Notes: generated by a model from the letters alone, not told the origin. Positions 32,752 through 41,203 are shown, numbered from the stretch's first letter. The stretch: 64,000 nucleotides of DNA from Streptomyces canus (GCF_001514145.1 NZ_KQ948664.1:357460-421459), one strand, 5' to 3'. Translations and numbers: made by a program.

Positions 32752-32974
32752 TGACTACTACCCATGCACCCACTGTGGCACCGTCGGTCTGGTGGACGGT
32801 TTCATCGAGGACACCGGCGGGCACTCGCGCGGATACGCGCGTTGGATCGAGGGTGCGTTGGAGCGGGGCATCTTCGGGGGCGCCAAGCGGATGGGGCGCC
32901 CCCGGCGGCAGATAGTGGCGTTCCGCTGCCCCAGGTGCGGACACCTCGAACTGTTCGCCACGGCCGAGGTGTAG
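32741..32974 (+). CDS. small zinc-ribbon protein
   Basis: The 77-residue protein has two Cys pairs, CTHCG near the N-terminus and CPRCGHLELF at the C-terminus. Together they form a zinc ribbon separated by about 50 residues with basic patches (GGAKRMGRPRRQ). It may bind nucleic acid. The gene begins nine bases after the inferred right end of the IS605 element, so its native promoter and ribosome site may have been lost or altered. No ribosome site is visible upstream (AACTCGCGGG). Start is ATG 32741. Confidence 0.65.
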   Translation: MNNSDYYPCTHCGTVGLVDGFIEDTGGHSRGYARWIEGALERGIFGGAKRMGRPRRQIVAFRCPRCGHLELFATAEV

Positions 32975-33002
32975 CCGGTCCTTGTGAGGTGTTCGAGTTG
33001 CT

Positions 33003-33692
33003 TCAGCTGAAGGGGACGGCGTCCGCGGGGTCGGTGTGCCAGTTGGTGACGACCGGCTCGTCGACGGTGATGGTGCCGACCGGCAGGGACACCGGGTCGA
33101 AGTCGTCGTCACCGATGCCGACGATGATGCTGTCCAACTCCTTGCCGCCGTCGGTGCCGGTGGTCTTCGGATTCACCCCGGCGTAGGCGGCGGTGCTCCC
33201 GCTCAGCTTGATCTGCTCGCCGACGGACTGCTCCGCGGGACCCGCCTGGGTCCCGTCGGATCCGAACGCCACGGTCGGCAGCGCGGCGGGCAGGTAACAG
33301 GTGATCCCCGCCTTCGCCTTCGCGACGACCAGGATGTAACCGCCGGCCTGGCTCTCGGACCTGGTGCTCCAGGAGATGTCGTTGGCCCCACAGCCCTGCT
33401 CGACGGGCTCGCGCTTGCCGCCCCCGGTGTCGACGCCGGAGCCGGCTCCGTCCTCGGAGCCCTTGCCGGTGCCGGTGCCGGTGCCGGTGCTCGTGTCGTT
33501 GTTCGTCGCGTCGGAGCTCTGGCCGCCGCCCCCGGTCGACGAGCCGGACGGGGTGGCCGCATTGGCGACCGGGCTGCTGGACGAAGAGCCCTGCGCGGCG
33601 CCCGCATCCGCGTTCTGGCACGCCGTCATCATCATGGCTCCACCTATGACAGCGGCGGACACGAGGAAGGCCTTGCGACGGTTGCCGGACAT
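33003..33692 (-). CDS. DUF4232-like lipoprotein (twin of the one at 19.6 kb)
   Basis: The 229-residue lipoprotein has the signal peptide MSGNRRKAFLVSAAVIGGAM with lipobox MMTAC, then a Ser/Gly/Thr/Asp linker and a C-terminal beta-sandwich (NDISWSTRSESQAGGYILVVAKAKAG to DPADAVPFS). The beta domain resembles the DUF4232 extracellular fold, while the signal peptide and upstream DNA match the 19595-20218 lipoprotein. The shared promoter-like module suggests common regulation of different exported domains. Confidence 0.78.
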   Translation of the reverse strand: MSGNRRKAFLVSAAVIGGAMMMTACQNADAGAAQGSSSSSPVANAATPSGSSTGGGGQSSDATNNDTSTGTGTGTGKGSEDGAGSGVDTGGGKREPVEQGCGANDISWSTRSESQAGGYILVVAKAKAGITCYLPAALPTVAFGSDGTQAGPAEQSVGEQIKLSGSTAAYAGVNPKTTGTDGGKELDSIIVGIGDDDFDPVSLPVGTITVDEPVVTNWHTDPADAVPFS

Positions 33693-33753
33693 GAAATCCC
33701 CCTGGAAATCGGTTGGTTGAAGCCGAAGCGGTTGCGGCTTCTCGGTGCTGCTC

Positions 33754-33830
33754 GATCACTATGAGGGGACCGCGAGCCGAAGGGATCCCGGAGCCACCGT
33801 TTGAGGACAGCGTTGTCACAGGCCGGTGAC
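33754..33830 (-). promoter_or_regulatory. conserved upstream module of twin lipoprotein genes (copy 2)
   Basis: GATCACTATGAGGGG (33754-33768) and GTCAC-N6-GTGAC (33815-33830) match copy 1 at 20286-20361, with spacing differing by one base. The near block ends 61 bases from the lipoprotein start here and 67 in copy 1. Confidence 0.6.
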
Positions 33831-33897
33831 ATGATCACGAGGCGGGCGCAGCGATACTCGATTGCGGTAGTCCTGGTGAGCCCGGTGAGATACGTCC

Positions 33898-34527
33898 ATG
33901 GACAGTGCGAGAGACGACGTGGACCAGGCGATCGCGGGTGAGTTGCAGCTCATGGATCCGCATGTCCGCGGCTCGCGTGAACTCGCCGGACAGCTTCTCG
34001 ACCCGCAGTTCGTAGAGGTGGGCGGGTCCGGGCGCCGGTCGACGTACGAGACCATGCTCGCCGAACTACCCGACAATCCGGGCAGTTCACCGAGCGGTCC
34101 CCGCTACGAGCCCTCGGACATGTCGGGCGTGCTGCTGGCCCCGGGGCTGGTCCATCTGACGTTCGAGACCATCCTCGGCGAGCGCAGGACCAGGCACAGT
34201 TCGATCTGGCGCAAGGGAGACGGGGCCGCGGGGTGGCGGATGTACTACCACCAGGCGACACGCGTACCCGCCGACGTGGAACAGGGCTCCACTCAGACAG
34301 CCACCGACGCCCCCGTCCCCGAGTCGGCCCCCCGGCCTTCCCGCCACCAGGACGCCCCCCACGCCAACACCGCTCCTCCCACCGCGTACGCCCCCAGCAC
34401 CCACAGCGCCGAACTCGTCGCATGCCCGGAGAAGTACACCGTGTTGCGGACCAGCGTCGTCCCCGCGCCCGGCGGCAGTGCCTGGCCGATCGCGCTCCAG
34501 AAGTCGGGGAGCAGGGGGGCCGGGTAG
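33898..34527 (+). CDS. NTF2-like (DUF4440) protein with antisense 3' extension
   Basis: The first ~124 residues form a nuclear-transport-factor-2-like domain of DUF4440 type: DQAIAGELQLMDPHVRG, AGQLLDPQFVEVGGSGRRSTYETML, HLTFETILGERRTRHSSIWRKGDGAAGWRMYYHQATRVP. In that family such domains serve as small enzymes or ligand-binding units. The frame then continues about 85 residues with low-complexity sequence that is antisense to the convergent permease gene. Family members normally end near VP, so the usual stop seems lost. The overlap with the permease is 235 bases. Confidence 0.65.
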   Translation: MDSARDDVDQAIAGELQLMDPHVRGSRELAGQLLDPQFVEVGGSGRRSTYETMLAELPDNPGSSPSGPRYEPSDMSGVLLAPGLVHLTFETILGERRTRHSSIWRKGDGAAGWRMYYHQATRVPADVEQGSTQTATDAPVPESAPRPSRHQDAPHANTAPPTAYAPSTHSAELVACPEKYTVLRTSVVPAPGGSAWPIALQKSGSRGAG

Positions 34528-35384
34528 ACGCCGCCCGAGCTCGGGTTGCCGAGGACCACGAACAGCAGGACGACCAGTCCCGTGCCGAGCAGGCCCAGCA
34601 GGGTCTGCAACCCCAGTGCCGTCGCCGCCGAGGCCATGACCGTGAGGGCTCCGATCGCGCTCAGTGCCCAGAAGTGGCCGCCGAGCGCGTCGAACACCGG
34701 GCCCACGATCACCGCTCCGGCCACGCCCGACACCACCGCGTACGGGATCAGGACCGCGAGGCGGATCAGAGTGCGGGGGCGGTTCGCCGGGCGGGAGCCG
34801 GACGCCATGCCCATGATCGTCGCGGTGAGGTAGCCGCCGATCACCCAGCCCAGGACCAGGTAGAAGGACGTCATGCCGCGGCCGTCGCCGGAGTTGGGGG
34901 AGCGGATGTCCGTCACCGTGATCCGGCGCTTCTCCGACGCCTCGATCTTCTGGGCGATCTGGGTCGCCGTCTGGGAGACCGACGGGCCGCCCGCCGAGGC
35001 GACGAGCAGGGTGTCATGGGTGCCCGCCGCGTCGAAGAGGAACGCCGCGTCCGTACGGCGGGTCAGGACCCACTCGCGGGCAACCGCCGTACTGGAAGCC
35101 GCCGTCGCCTTCACCGGGTCGCCGTCCAGGGCGTTCAACTGGGCGACGATCTTCGCGGACGCCTGCTGAGGAGCCACCACGGCCACGGGGATCCGCTGAG
35201 GGGTGGGGGAGTGGAAGGCGCCTACGTACGAGACGACGAAGGCCAGTTGGACCAACAGGCCGCCGAGAACCAGGCCGAAGGCCCTGAACGTCACGGCGTC
35301 CTTGAACTCGGCCGCGAAACCAGGGGACTTGGGGGCGGACACCGTGGGCGGTCCGCCTGGGGAAGGGCTGGAGGGTGCGTTCAC
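34293..35384 (-). CDS. ABC-2-type / YhgE-Pip-like membrane protein
   Basis: The 363-residue membrane protein has an N-terminal helix (FGLVLGGLLVQLAFVVSYV), a large extracytoplasmic loop (about 60-165) and five C-terminal helices (MTSFYLVLGWVIGGYLTATIMGM, LIRLAVLIPYAVVSGVAGAVIV, FWALSAIGALTVMASAATALGL, LGTGLVVLLFVVLGN, LWVLGAYAVGGAVLAWG). This topology matches DUF3533/YhgE-type and ABC-2 transporter membrane subunits. No ATPase gene accompanies it. Its 3' end overlaps the convergent NTF2-like ORF. Confidence 0.8.
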   Translation of the reverse strand: MNAPSSPSPGGPPTVSAPKSPGFAAEFKDAVTFRAFGLVLGGLLVQLAFVVSYVGAFHSPTPQRIPVAVVAPQQASAKIVAQLNALDGDPVKATAASSTAVAREWVLTRRTDAAFLFDAAGTHDTLLVASAGGPSVSQTATQIAQKIEASEKRRITVTDIRSPNSGDGRGMTSFYLVLGWVIGGYLTATIMGMASGSRPANRPRTLIRLAVLIPYAVVSGVAGAVIVGPVFDALGGHFWALSAIGALTVMASAATALGLQTLLGLLGTGLVVLLFVVLGNPSSGGVYPAPLLPDFWSAIGQALPPGAGTTLVRNTVYFSGHATSSALWVLGAYAVGGAVLAWGASWWREGRGADSGTGASVAV

Positions 35385-35459
35385 GGGCGCATCGTCGCAC
35401 AGGCGGGTGAATTCACCGTTCCGTTTGCCGTCCCGTACACACCGGGCAACCAGGGCAAC

Positions 35460-37886
35460 CTAATCGCCCGGTAACCCCAGCTCCGCCCAGATCGTCTTCC
35501 CCGTGGCCGTCTGCCGGCTCCCCCACCGCTCCGCCATCTGCGCGACCAGCAGCAGCCCCCGCCCACCCTCGTCGAAGACCCTCGCCCGCCGCAGATGCGG
35601 AGCCGTACTGCTGCCGTCGGACACTTCGCAGATCAGCGCCGCGTCCCGGATCAGCCGTAGGACGACCGGGTCGTCGCCGTAGCGGACGGCGTTGGTGACC
35701 AGCTCACTGACGATCAGTTCCGTCGCGAAGGCCGCATCGCCCAGCCCCCACGCCGTCACCTGCTCGCTCGCCGACTTCCGTGCCCGCGCCACCGCAGCCG
35801 GGTCGCGCGGGAGCTCCCAGGTGCGGACCTTCGCGGTGTCCAGGGCCGACGTGCGGGCCAGCATCAGGACGATGTCGTCGGCGGGGCGGGCCGGCAGGAC
35901 CGTCCGCAGGACCCGGTCGCAGGTCTCCTCCAGGGGGCCCGCCTTGTCGGCGAGCGCCCCGCGCAACAGGTTCAGGCCGACCTCGATGTCGCGGTCGGCC
36001 GCCTCGACCAGGCCGTCGGTGTAGAGGGCCAGCAGGCTGCCCTCGGCCAGTTCCACCTCGACGGACTCGAACGGCAGACCGCCCAGGCCGAGCGGGGGGC
36101 CGGTCGGGAGGTTCAGGAAGCGGACCTCGCCGTCGGGGGTGACCACGGCCGGTGGCGGATGGCCCGCGCGGGCCATCGTGCAGCGGCGGGAAACCGGGTC
36201 GTAGACCGCGTACAGGCAGGTGGCCCCCACCTCGCCCGGCGTCGGGGCCTCCGCCCGTCCGCCGGTCTGCGGCCCTTCCTCCCGGTCGAGCCTGACGACC
36301 AGGTCGTCGAGCTGGGTGAGGAGTTCGTCGGGGGCGAGGTCCACGTCCGCGAGTGTCCGTACGGCCGTCCGCAGGCGGCCCATCGTGGCCGAGGCGTGGA
36401 TGCCGTGGCCCACCACGTCGCCCACGACCAGGGCGACCCGGGCGCCGGACAGCGGGATGACGTCGAACCAGTCCCCGCCGACGTCCGCGCCGGAACCCGC
36501 CGGGAGATAGCGGTACGCCACCTGCATGGCCGCCAGGTCCGGCGGACGGTCCGGGAGGAGGCTGCGTTGGAGGGTGAGCGCGGTGCGGCGTTCGTGGGTG
36601 TAGCGGCGGGCGTTGTCCACGCTCACCGCGGCCCTCGCGACGATCTCCTCCGCGAGCAGCAGGTCGTCCTCGCTGAAGGACTCCGCCGTACGGTGCCGCA
36701 GGAAGTGCACCAGGCCCAGGGTGACCCCACGGGCGCGCAGCGGCACCATCATCACCGAGTGGATCATGTGCCTGGTCACGGCCTCGGCACGGCCCCGGGA
36801 GGACTCGATCCACCTCTGCATCCCGGGGTCCCCGGGTGCCGTCAGGGTGCCGCGGCCGGCGACCAGGGCCCGCATCGGGGGCGTGTCCACCGGGTAGAAC
36901 GTCGTCCCGCCGGTCGGGACCACCGACTCGGGGCAGCCCGCGAGGATCGACCGCTGGGCCGTACGGCGCAGGGTGACCGGCTGGTTCGGCGGGACCGGTT
37001 CCGGTTCCTCGCCGAGCGCCACCGACTCCAGCAGGTCCACGGTGACGAAGTCCGCGAAGCCCGTCACCGCCACCTCGGCCAGCTCGTCGGCGGTCCGGGT
37101 CACGTCCAGGGTGCTGCCGATGCGGAGGCTGGCGTCGTTGAGGATGGCGAGGCGACGGCGGGCCCAGTACTGCTCCGTGGTGTCGAAGACGGCCGCGGAC
37201 ACCCCCCGCACCGCCCCGCTCTCGTCCTTCAGCGGCGAGAGGAACATCGACCAGGCGTGGTTGCGGACCTCGCCTGGCGACTGTCCGAAGTTCTCGTGGA
37301 AGACCGGTTCGCCGGTGCGCAGGACCTGCCGCTGGAGGCGGTCGTACTCGTCGAAGGGCGGGTTCGGCTCCATCTCCCACAGGGTCAGGCCGCGCATCTC
37401 GGCCACGCTGCGGCCCATCACCTGGGTCATGACCTCATTGGCCGACACCAGCCGGGCCTCACGGTCGTAGACCGCCACCGGCACGGGCAGCTGCGCGAGC
37501 GTGAGGTCCCACAGGGCCTCCGCGTCCGGTTCGACGGGCCCGGCCACATGCTCCGGGGCGGCGGGGGTCACCAGCCACGGCCGCCCGCCGTCGCCGTCCG
37601 CGAGCGGTGTCCCCATCAGCCGTACGACGACACGGCCGCCGTCCCGGTGCCGCAGCGCGACCTCGGTGGCCCAGCGCCGGCCCACGGCCACATGGCGCCG
37701 CGCGGACTCGGGCAGGTCGGCCGCGAGCAGTCCGGCCGCAGGACGTCCTACGACCTCCTCGGCCTCGTATCCGACCAGCTGCCGCGCCCCATCGCTCCAC
37801 ACCGTGACCGTTCCGCCCGCGTCGACGACGACCGCGAGGTCCTCGGGTACGCGTCCGTCCACGGTGCCTCCGGGTGTGCTGTTCAT
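35460..37886 (-). CDS. PAS-PAS-GAF-PP2C(SpoIIE)-HATPase signalling protein
   Basis: The 808-residue cytoplasmic regulator has two PAS domains (about 10-125 and 150-250), a GAF domain (about 270-455), a SpoIIE/PP2C serine phosphatase and a C-terminal HATPase_c anti-sigma kinase-like domain. Phosphatase motifs are DVGGDWFDVI, VVGDVVGHG, LYAVYD, ARAGHPPPAV, LALYTDGLVE and RPADDIVLM; HATPase motifs are SELVTNAVRYG and DEGGRGLLLV. Such proteins switch anti-sigma antagonists by dephosphorylation and phosphorylation. No partner sigma factor is adjacent. Start is ATG 37886 within GGGGGG. Confidence 0.88.
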   Translation of the reverse strand: MNSTPGGTVDGRVPEDLAVVVDAGGTVTVWSDGARQLVGYEAEEVVGRPAAGLLAADLPESARRHVAVGRRWATEVALRHRDGGRVVVRLMGTPLADGDGGRPWLVTPAAPEHVAGPVEPDAEALWDLTLAQLPVPVAVYDREARLVSANEVMTQVMGRSVAEMRGLTLWEMEPNPPFDEYDRLQRQVLRTGEPVFHENFGQSPGEVRNHAWSMFLSPLKDESGAVRGVSAAVFDTTEQYWARRRLAILNDASLRIGSTLDVTRTADELAEVAVTGFADFVTVDLLESVALGEEPEPVPPNQPVTLRRTAQRSILAGCPESVVPTGGTTFYPVDTPPMRALVAGRGTLTAPGDPGMQRWIESSRGRAEAVTRHMIHSVMMVPLRARGVTLGLVHFLRHRTAESFSEDDLLLAEEIVARAAVSVDNARRYTHERRTALTLQRSLLPDRPPDLAAMQVAYRYLPAGSGADVGGDWFDVIPLSGARVALVVGDVVGHGIHASATMGRLRTAVRTLADVDLAPDELLTQLDDLVVRLDREEGPQTGGRAEAPTPGEVGATCLYAVYDPVSRRCTMARAGHPPPAVVTPDGEVRFLNLPTGPPLGLGGLPFESVEVELAEGSLLALYTDGLVEAADRDIEVGLNLLRGALADKAGPLEETCDRVLRTVLPARPADDIVLMLARTSALDTAKVRTWELPRDPAAVARARKSASEQVTAWGLGDAAFATELIVSELVTNAVRYGDDPVVLRLIRDAALICEVSDGSSTAPHLRRARVFDEGGRGLLLVAQMAERWGSRQTATGKTIWAELGLPGD

Positions 37887-38064
37887 CCCCCCAGCCTCCC
37901 GCCGCGCAGCCCCCCGCTCAAGCGATGACGGCAGGTACGCGAGGACAGGAGGCACACGGCGGCTCTGCCGTGCGGAGCCGCAGTCTTGCACGGGGTGGCG
38001 GGGCGAGGAAACGGAGCGGAGCTATCTCGGCACCCGGAGTGCGCGGGACCAGGCCTTCGGCGGG

Positions 38065-38367
38065 TCAGCCCAGCGGGGTGTCGGCCCAGGGGAGGGACGC
38101 CGACGGGTCGTTGAAGGCCTCCGGGCGGGGCGGCTGGACCTCGTGGCAGGTGAAGCCGAGCCGGGTCAGGGCCCTGCTCACCTCGTTGGCGGTGAAGTCA
38201 CGGCGGTCCTGGCGGGTGATCACCTGGCCGACCTGCTTGACCGGGTAGACGTGGCGGCCGATGGTCACACACGTGCCGGTGGCGGGTTCGGGCTGGACGG
38301 CCTCCATCGACCTCTCGACCTCGCTCATGGTCAGGTCGAAGGGAAAACGTGCGATGACGATGCGCAT
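38065..38367 (-). CDS. SCO5918 family protein
   Basis: The 100-residue protein (MRIVIARFPFDLTMSEVERSM to SASLPWADTPLG) belongs, from recollection, to the conserved Streptomyces SCO5918 family, which sits downstream of a DEAD-box helicase and a cold-shock gene in the same order as here. It has a predicted alpha/beta fold and a central basic region around GRHVYPVKQVGQVITRQDRRDFTANEV. It may function with RNA or the helicase, but this is an inference from context. Start is ATG 38367 after GGAGG. Confidence 0.78.
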   Translation of the reverse strand: MRIVIARFPFDLTMSEVERSMEAVQPEPATGTCVTIGRHVYPVKQVGQVITRQDRRDFTANEVSRALTRLGFTCHEVQPPRPEAFNDPSASLPWADTPLG

Positions 38368-38491
38368 GGTGCCTCCACGGGGAGCGGTCGGGACGTGAGG
38401 GTGAGAACGGCCAGGGTGCGGCCCTGTTCGTCTCCTTCTCGACGGGGACGCCGGTGGCGCGGCCACCGGACCCCGTCCGTGGGTCGTACGA

Positions 38492-39925
38492 CTAGCGGCT
38501 GGTGGGGGTGGAGCGGCGGCGGCCACGCGCGGGCCGGCCGCTACGGCTCCGCCCCGCGGCGCCGGAGCGCTTGGGCTGCTCGGCGGCGGCCGGGACGGGG
38601 AGGGTGACGGGCACGCCGGAGGGAGTGCGGGCGCCGGTGATGCGGTTCAGCTCGGCCTCGCCCGGCCGGACCCGGGTGGTCTGCGCGGAGACGCCGGCGT
38701 CGGACATCAGACGTTCCACCGCGCGCCGCTGGTGCGGCAGGACCAGCGTGACGACGGTGCCGGACTCGCCGGCGCGTGCCGTGCGGCCGCCGCGGTGCAG
38801 GTAGTCCTTGTGGTCGCCGGGCGGGTCGAAGTTGACGACGAGGTCGACGTCGTCGACGTGGATCCCGCGGGCCGCGACGTTCGTGGCCACCAGGACCGTC
38901 ACCTGGCCGTCCTTGAACTGGCCGAGGGTCCGGGTGCGCTGCGGCTGGGACTTGCCGCCGTGCAGCGCCGAGGCCCGCACACCCACCGACAGCAGGTGCT
39001 TGGCCAGCCGCTCCGCCGCGTGCTTGGTGTCCAGGAACATGATCACGCGGCCGTCGCGGGCGGCGATCTCGGTGGCGGTGGCGTGCTTGTCGTCGTCGCG
39101 GACGTGCAGGAGATGGTGCTCCATGGTGGTGACGGTGCCCGAGGAGGGGTCGACCGAGTGGACCACCGGGTCGTGCAGATAGCGGCGCACCAGCAGGTCG
39201 ATGTTGCGGTCGAGCGTGGCCGAGAACAGCATCCGCTGGCCGTCGGGACGGACCTGGTCGAGCAGGTAGGTGACCTGGGGCATGAAGCCCATGTCGGTCA
39301 TCTGGTCGGCCTCGTCCAGGACGGTCATCGTCACCTGGCTCAGGCTGCAGTCGCCGCGCTCGATGAGGTCCTTGAGCCGGCCGGGGGTCGCCACGAGGAC
39401 CTCGGCGCCGGCCCGCAGCGCGGACGCCTGACGGCCGATCGACATGCCGCCGACGACGGTGGCCGCGCGCAGGCGCAGCGCCCGCGCGTAGGGGGTGAGC
39501 GCGTCGGTGACCTGCTGGGCCAGTTCGCGGGTCGGTACGAGGACCAGGGCGAGGGGATGCCGGGGCTCGGCACGCCGGCCGTCCAGGCGGGCCAGCAAAG
39601 GCAGACCGAAGGCGAGCGTCTTGCCGGAACCGGTGCGGCCACGGCCCAGGACGTCACGGCCGGCCAGGGAGTTCGGCAGGGTCGCCGCCTGGATCGGGAA
39701 GGGCGTGGTCACGCCCTCGGCGCGGAGCGCGGCCTGCAGGCGCTCGGGCAGATCGAGGTCGGCGAACGCCTCCACCGCGGGCAGTGCCTCGGTGAGGGTG
39801 GTGGGGAGGGTGAACTCACCGCCGGGGGCGGCGGCCGGGCGCGAGCGCTGGTGGCTCGCTCCACGGGAGGTGCGGAAACGGGACGTGTTGTTCCCGGTGG
39901 TCCCGGTGCGACGGGTGCGGTTCAT
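38492..39925 (-). CDS. DEAD-box RNA helicase (module 1)
   Basis: The 477-residue ATP-dependent RNA helicase has all core motifs: Q-motif FPIQAATLPNSLAG, GRGRTGSGKT (I), PTRELAQQ (Ia), ATPGRL (Ib), VLDEADQM (II, DEAD), FSATLD (III, SAT), VIMFLDTKHAAE (IV), VATNVAARGIH (V), HRGGRTAR (VI). The basic low-complexity C-terminus (RSGAAGRSRSGRPARGRRR) would bind RNA. It lies between an SCO5918-family gene and a cold-shock gene on the same strand. It is paralogous to the helicase at 47.5 kb. Confidence 0.93.
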   Translation of the reverse strand: MNRTRRTGTTGNNTSRFRTSRGASHQRSRPAAAPGGEFTLPTTLTEALPAVEAFADLDLPERLQAALRAEGVTTPFPIQAATLPNSLAGRDVLGRGRTGSGKTLAFGLPLLARLDGRRAEPRHPLALVLVPTRELAQQVTDALTPYARALRLRAATVVGGMSIGRQASALRAGAEVLVATPGRLKDLIERGDCSLSQVTMTVLDEADQMTDMGFMPQVTYLLDQVRPDGQRMLFSATLDRNIDLLVRRYLHDPVVHSVDPSSGTVTTMEHHLLHVRDDDKHATATEIAARDGRVIMFLDTKHAAERLAKHLLSVGVRASALHGGKSQPQRTRTLGQFKDGQVTVLVATNVAARGIHVDDVDLVVNFDPPGDHKDYLHRGGRTARAGESGTVVTLVLPHQRRAVERLMSDAGVSAQTTRVRPGEAELNRITGARTPSGVPVTLPVPAAAEQPKRSGAAGRSRSGRPARGRRRSTPTSR

Positions 39926-40058
39926 GGGAGGGGAACCTTCCTCGATGCGTGCGGCACGTGTCGAGGAATTCCTCCGGGGCGCGGCGAAACCGCACGAGAA
40001 TTCGCAAGAAAGAGCCGGGGAGAAACGAAGAAAACAGATTCTTCGGGACAATGGGACA

Positions 40059-40085
40059 GGGCCCGCACCCCAAGAGTGCGGGCCC
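40059..40085 (-). terminator. hairpin between csp and DEAD helicase (module 1)
   Basis: 10-bp perfect arms GGGCCCGCAC and GTGCGGGCCC flank a 7-base loop, between csp and helicase. Module 2 has an equivalent hairpin. It may attenuate transcription, so that more csp than helicase is made. Confidence 0.7.
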
Positions 40086-40109
40086 CAGCCGTGAAGATAC
40101 GCGTCAGCG

Positions 40110-40313
40110 TCAGGCGGGAACGATGTTCTCGGCCTGCGGGCCCTTCTGGCCCTGCGTGACGTCGAAGGTAACCTTCTGGCCTTCCTGAAGCTCGCGGAAG
40201 CCGGAGGTGGCGATGTTCGAGTAGTGCGCGAACACGTCGGCGCCGCCGCCGTCCTGCTCGATGAAGCCGAAGCCCTTTTCCGCGTTGAACCACTTCACGG
40301 TGCCAGATGCCAT
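40110..40313 (-). CDS. csp: cold-shock-domain protein (module 1)
   Basis: The 67-residue cold-shock protein has intact RNP1 (KGFGFIEQ) and RNP2 (DVFAHYS), the signature aromatic residues and the C-terminal ENIVPA. It should bind single-stranded RNA or DNA as a chaperone. The start is ATG 40313, with a long leader upstream carrying a conserved CTGCAACT motif (AGTTGCAG on the minus strand) shared with module 2. Its next gene is the DEAD helicase after a hairpin. Confidence 0.95.
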   Translation of the reverse strand: MASGTVKWFNAEKGFGFIEQDGGGADVFAHYSNIATSGFRELQEGQKVTFDVTQGQKGPQAENIVPA

Positions 40314-40440
40314 ATTGAATCTCCCTAGGGGGCAGTGCCGGGACCCGCACTGTACGGACCCCGAGTCGCCGCGATGGACTCCCCTCCGGAAGACCGGAAA
40401 GACGCCGGGGAACTTCAAAGAAATTCTCCGGAAACCAAAA

Positions 40441-40448
40441 CTGCAACT
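40441..40448 (-). promoter_or_regulatory. conserved upstream motif of csp module 1
   Basis: CTGCAACT, with ATC after three more bases, lies about 128 bases before the csp start. The same CTGCAACTnnnATC occurs 102 bases before csp module 2. It is probably part of the promoter or 5' leader. Confidence 0.4.
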
Positions 40449-40562
40449 TTTATCACGGTAACACACGGTAGGTGGGCGGATCTACGTCGCCCCGAATTCT
40501 GATGGCGAACGGGTGGAAAACTTGGCTGCGCCCCGCCCGTGATTCTGTTGCGGCCGCGACAG

Positions 40563-40710
40563 TTATTCGTCCGGCCGTCTCGACGGGGGTGCCCTGGTCG
40601 ACGAGTTCACGGGCCCGGGCGGCGATGCGCAACTGGCCTGACCGACGGCCCGGAGGAAGGCGGGGGTGGTGCCGAGGATGTCGGCGGCACGCCCCATCGT
40701 GCGGGCGAGC
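40563..40710 (-). pseudogene. remnant of a MerR-type regulator (deleted and truncated)
   Basis: The minus strand preserves ARTMGRAADILGTTPAFLRAVGQA, then after a junction near 40632-40640 a shifted frame reads QLRIAARARELVDQGTPVETAGRI. Both halves align with the intact MerR gene at 46660-47010. Compared with it, about 54 bases are missing, corresponding to RLITPLRSEGGHRRYSRY, the wing and recognition region. The N-terminus (about 20 residues) and the C-terminal coiled coil are also absent. Confidence 0.7.
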
Positions 40711-41203
40711 TCCGGCGGGCTCGGCACCGATGCGGTCCCCAGATGGTCACAACCCTGACGGCGGCGTGCAGGCAAATGTGACGCCGCCGCGGCAGACTTT
40801 TGCGTCCCGCTGAAGGTCCCGGGAAGGGGCCCCGAGACGTGGGGTGATCCGCAACGCATCTTCCGCGGGGTGCTGACGGGTGCCTCCCTGTGTCCTCCGT
40901 GTCCTCCGTAACCGCCGGTGCGTGGCCGCCGGAGGGTGCGCACCGGGAGGGTTGCGGTGGCGGGCGGGGCGTGCAGCGACAGGCGGGGGATGCCTGCCGG
41001 GATGACCGCCGCCCCGGGCCTCCAGCCGCTCGGCGACCGGCCGGAGGCCGAGCTGGACGTACGCCCTCGTCGGCCCGCTCAGGCCCGGGTGGGAGTGGCC
41101 CCGCGTGGCGAGCGCGGCGCGCCCGGACCGCCATCCCCCGGCGGCCTCCGGCCGGTCGGTGTGCCGGGGGTGACGAGCTGGAGGTATGCCCTCGCCGCCC
41201 TGC
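40711..41203. other. gap without a recognised gene; imperfect direct repeat at its end
   Basis: No gene is seen in this ~490-bp gap. A direct imperfect repeat of about 51 bp occurs at 41050-41100 and again at 41175-41225, starting GAGCTGGA and ending near GGGAGTGG/GGGAGCGG. The second copy overlaps the 3' end of the FMN reductase gene. Other stretches are GC-rich with runs of GTCCTCCGT. Confidence 0.45.

Noticed and set aside
36159..37928. Plus-strand frame antisense to the PAS/PP2C protein
   Set aside because: The minus-strand frame carries all phosphatase and HATPase motifs; the plus frame has no domain or ribosome site.
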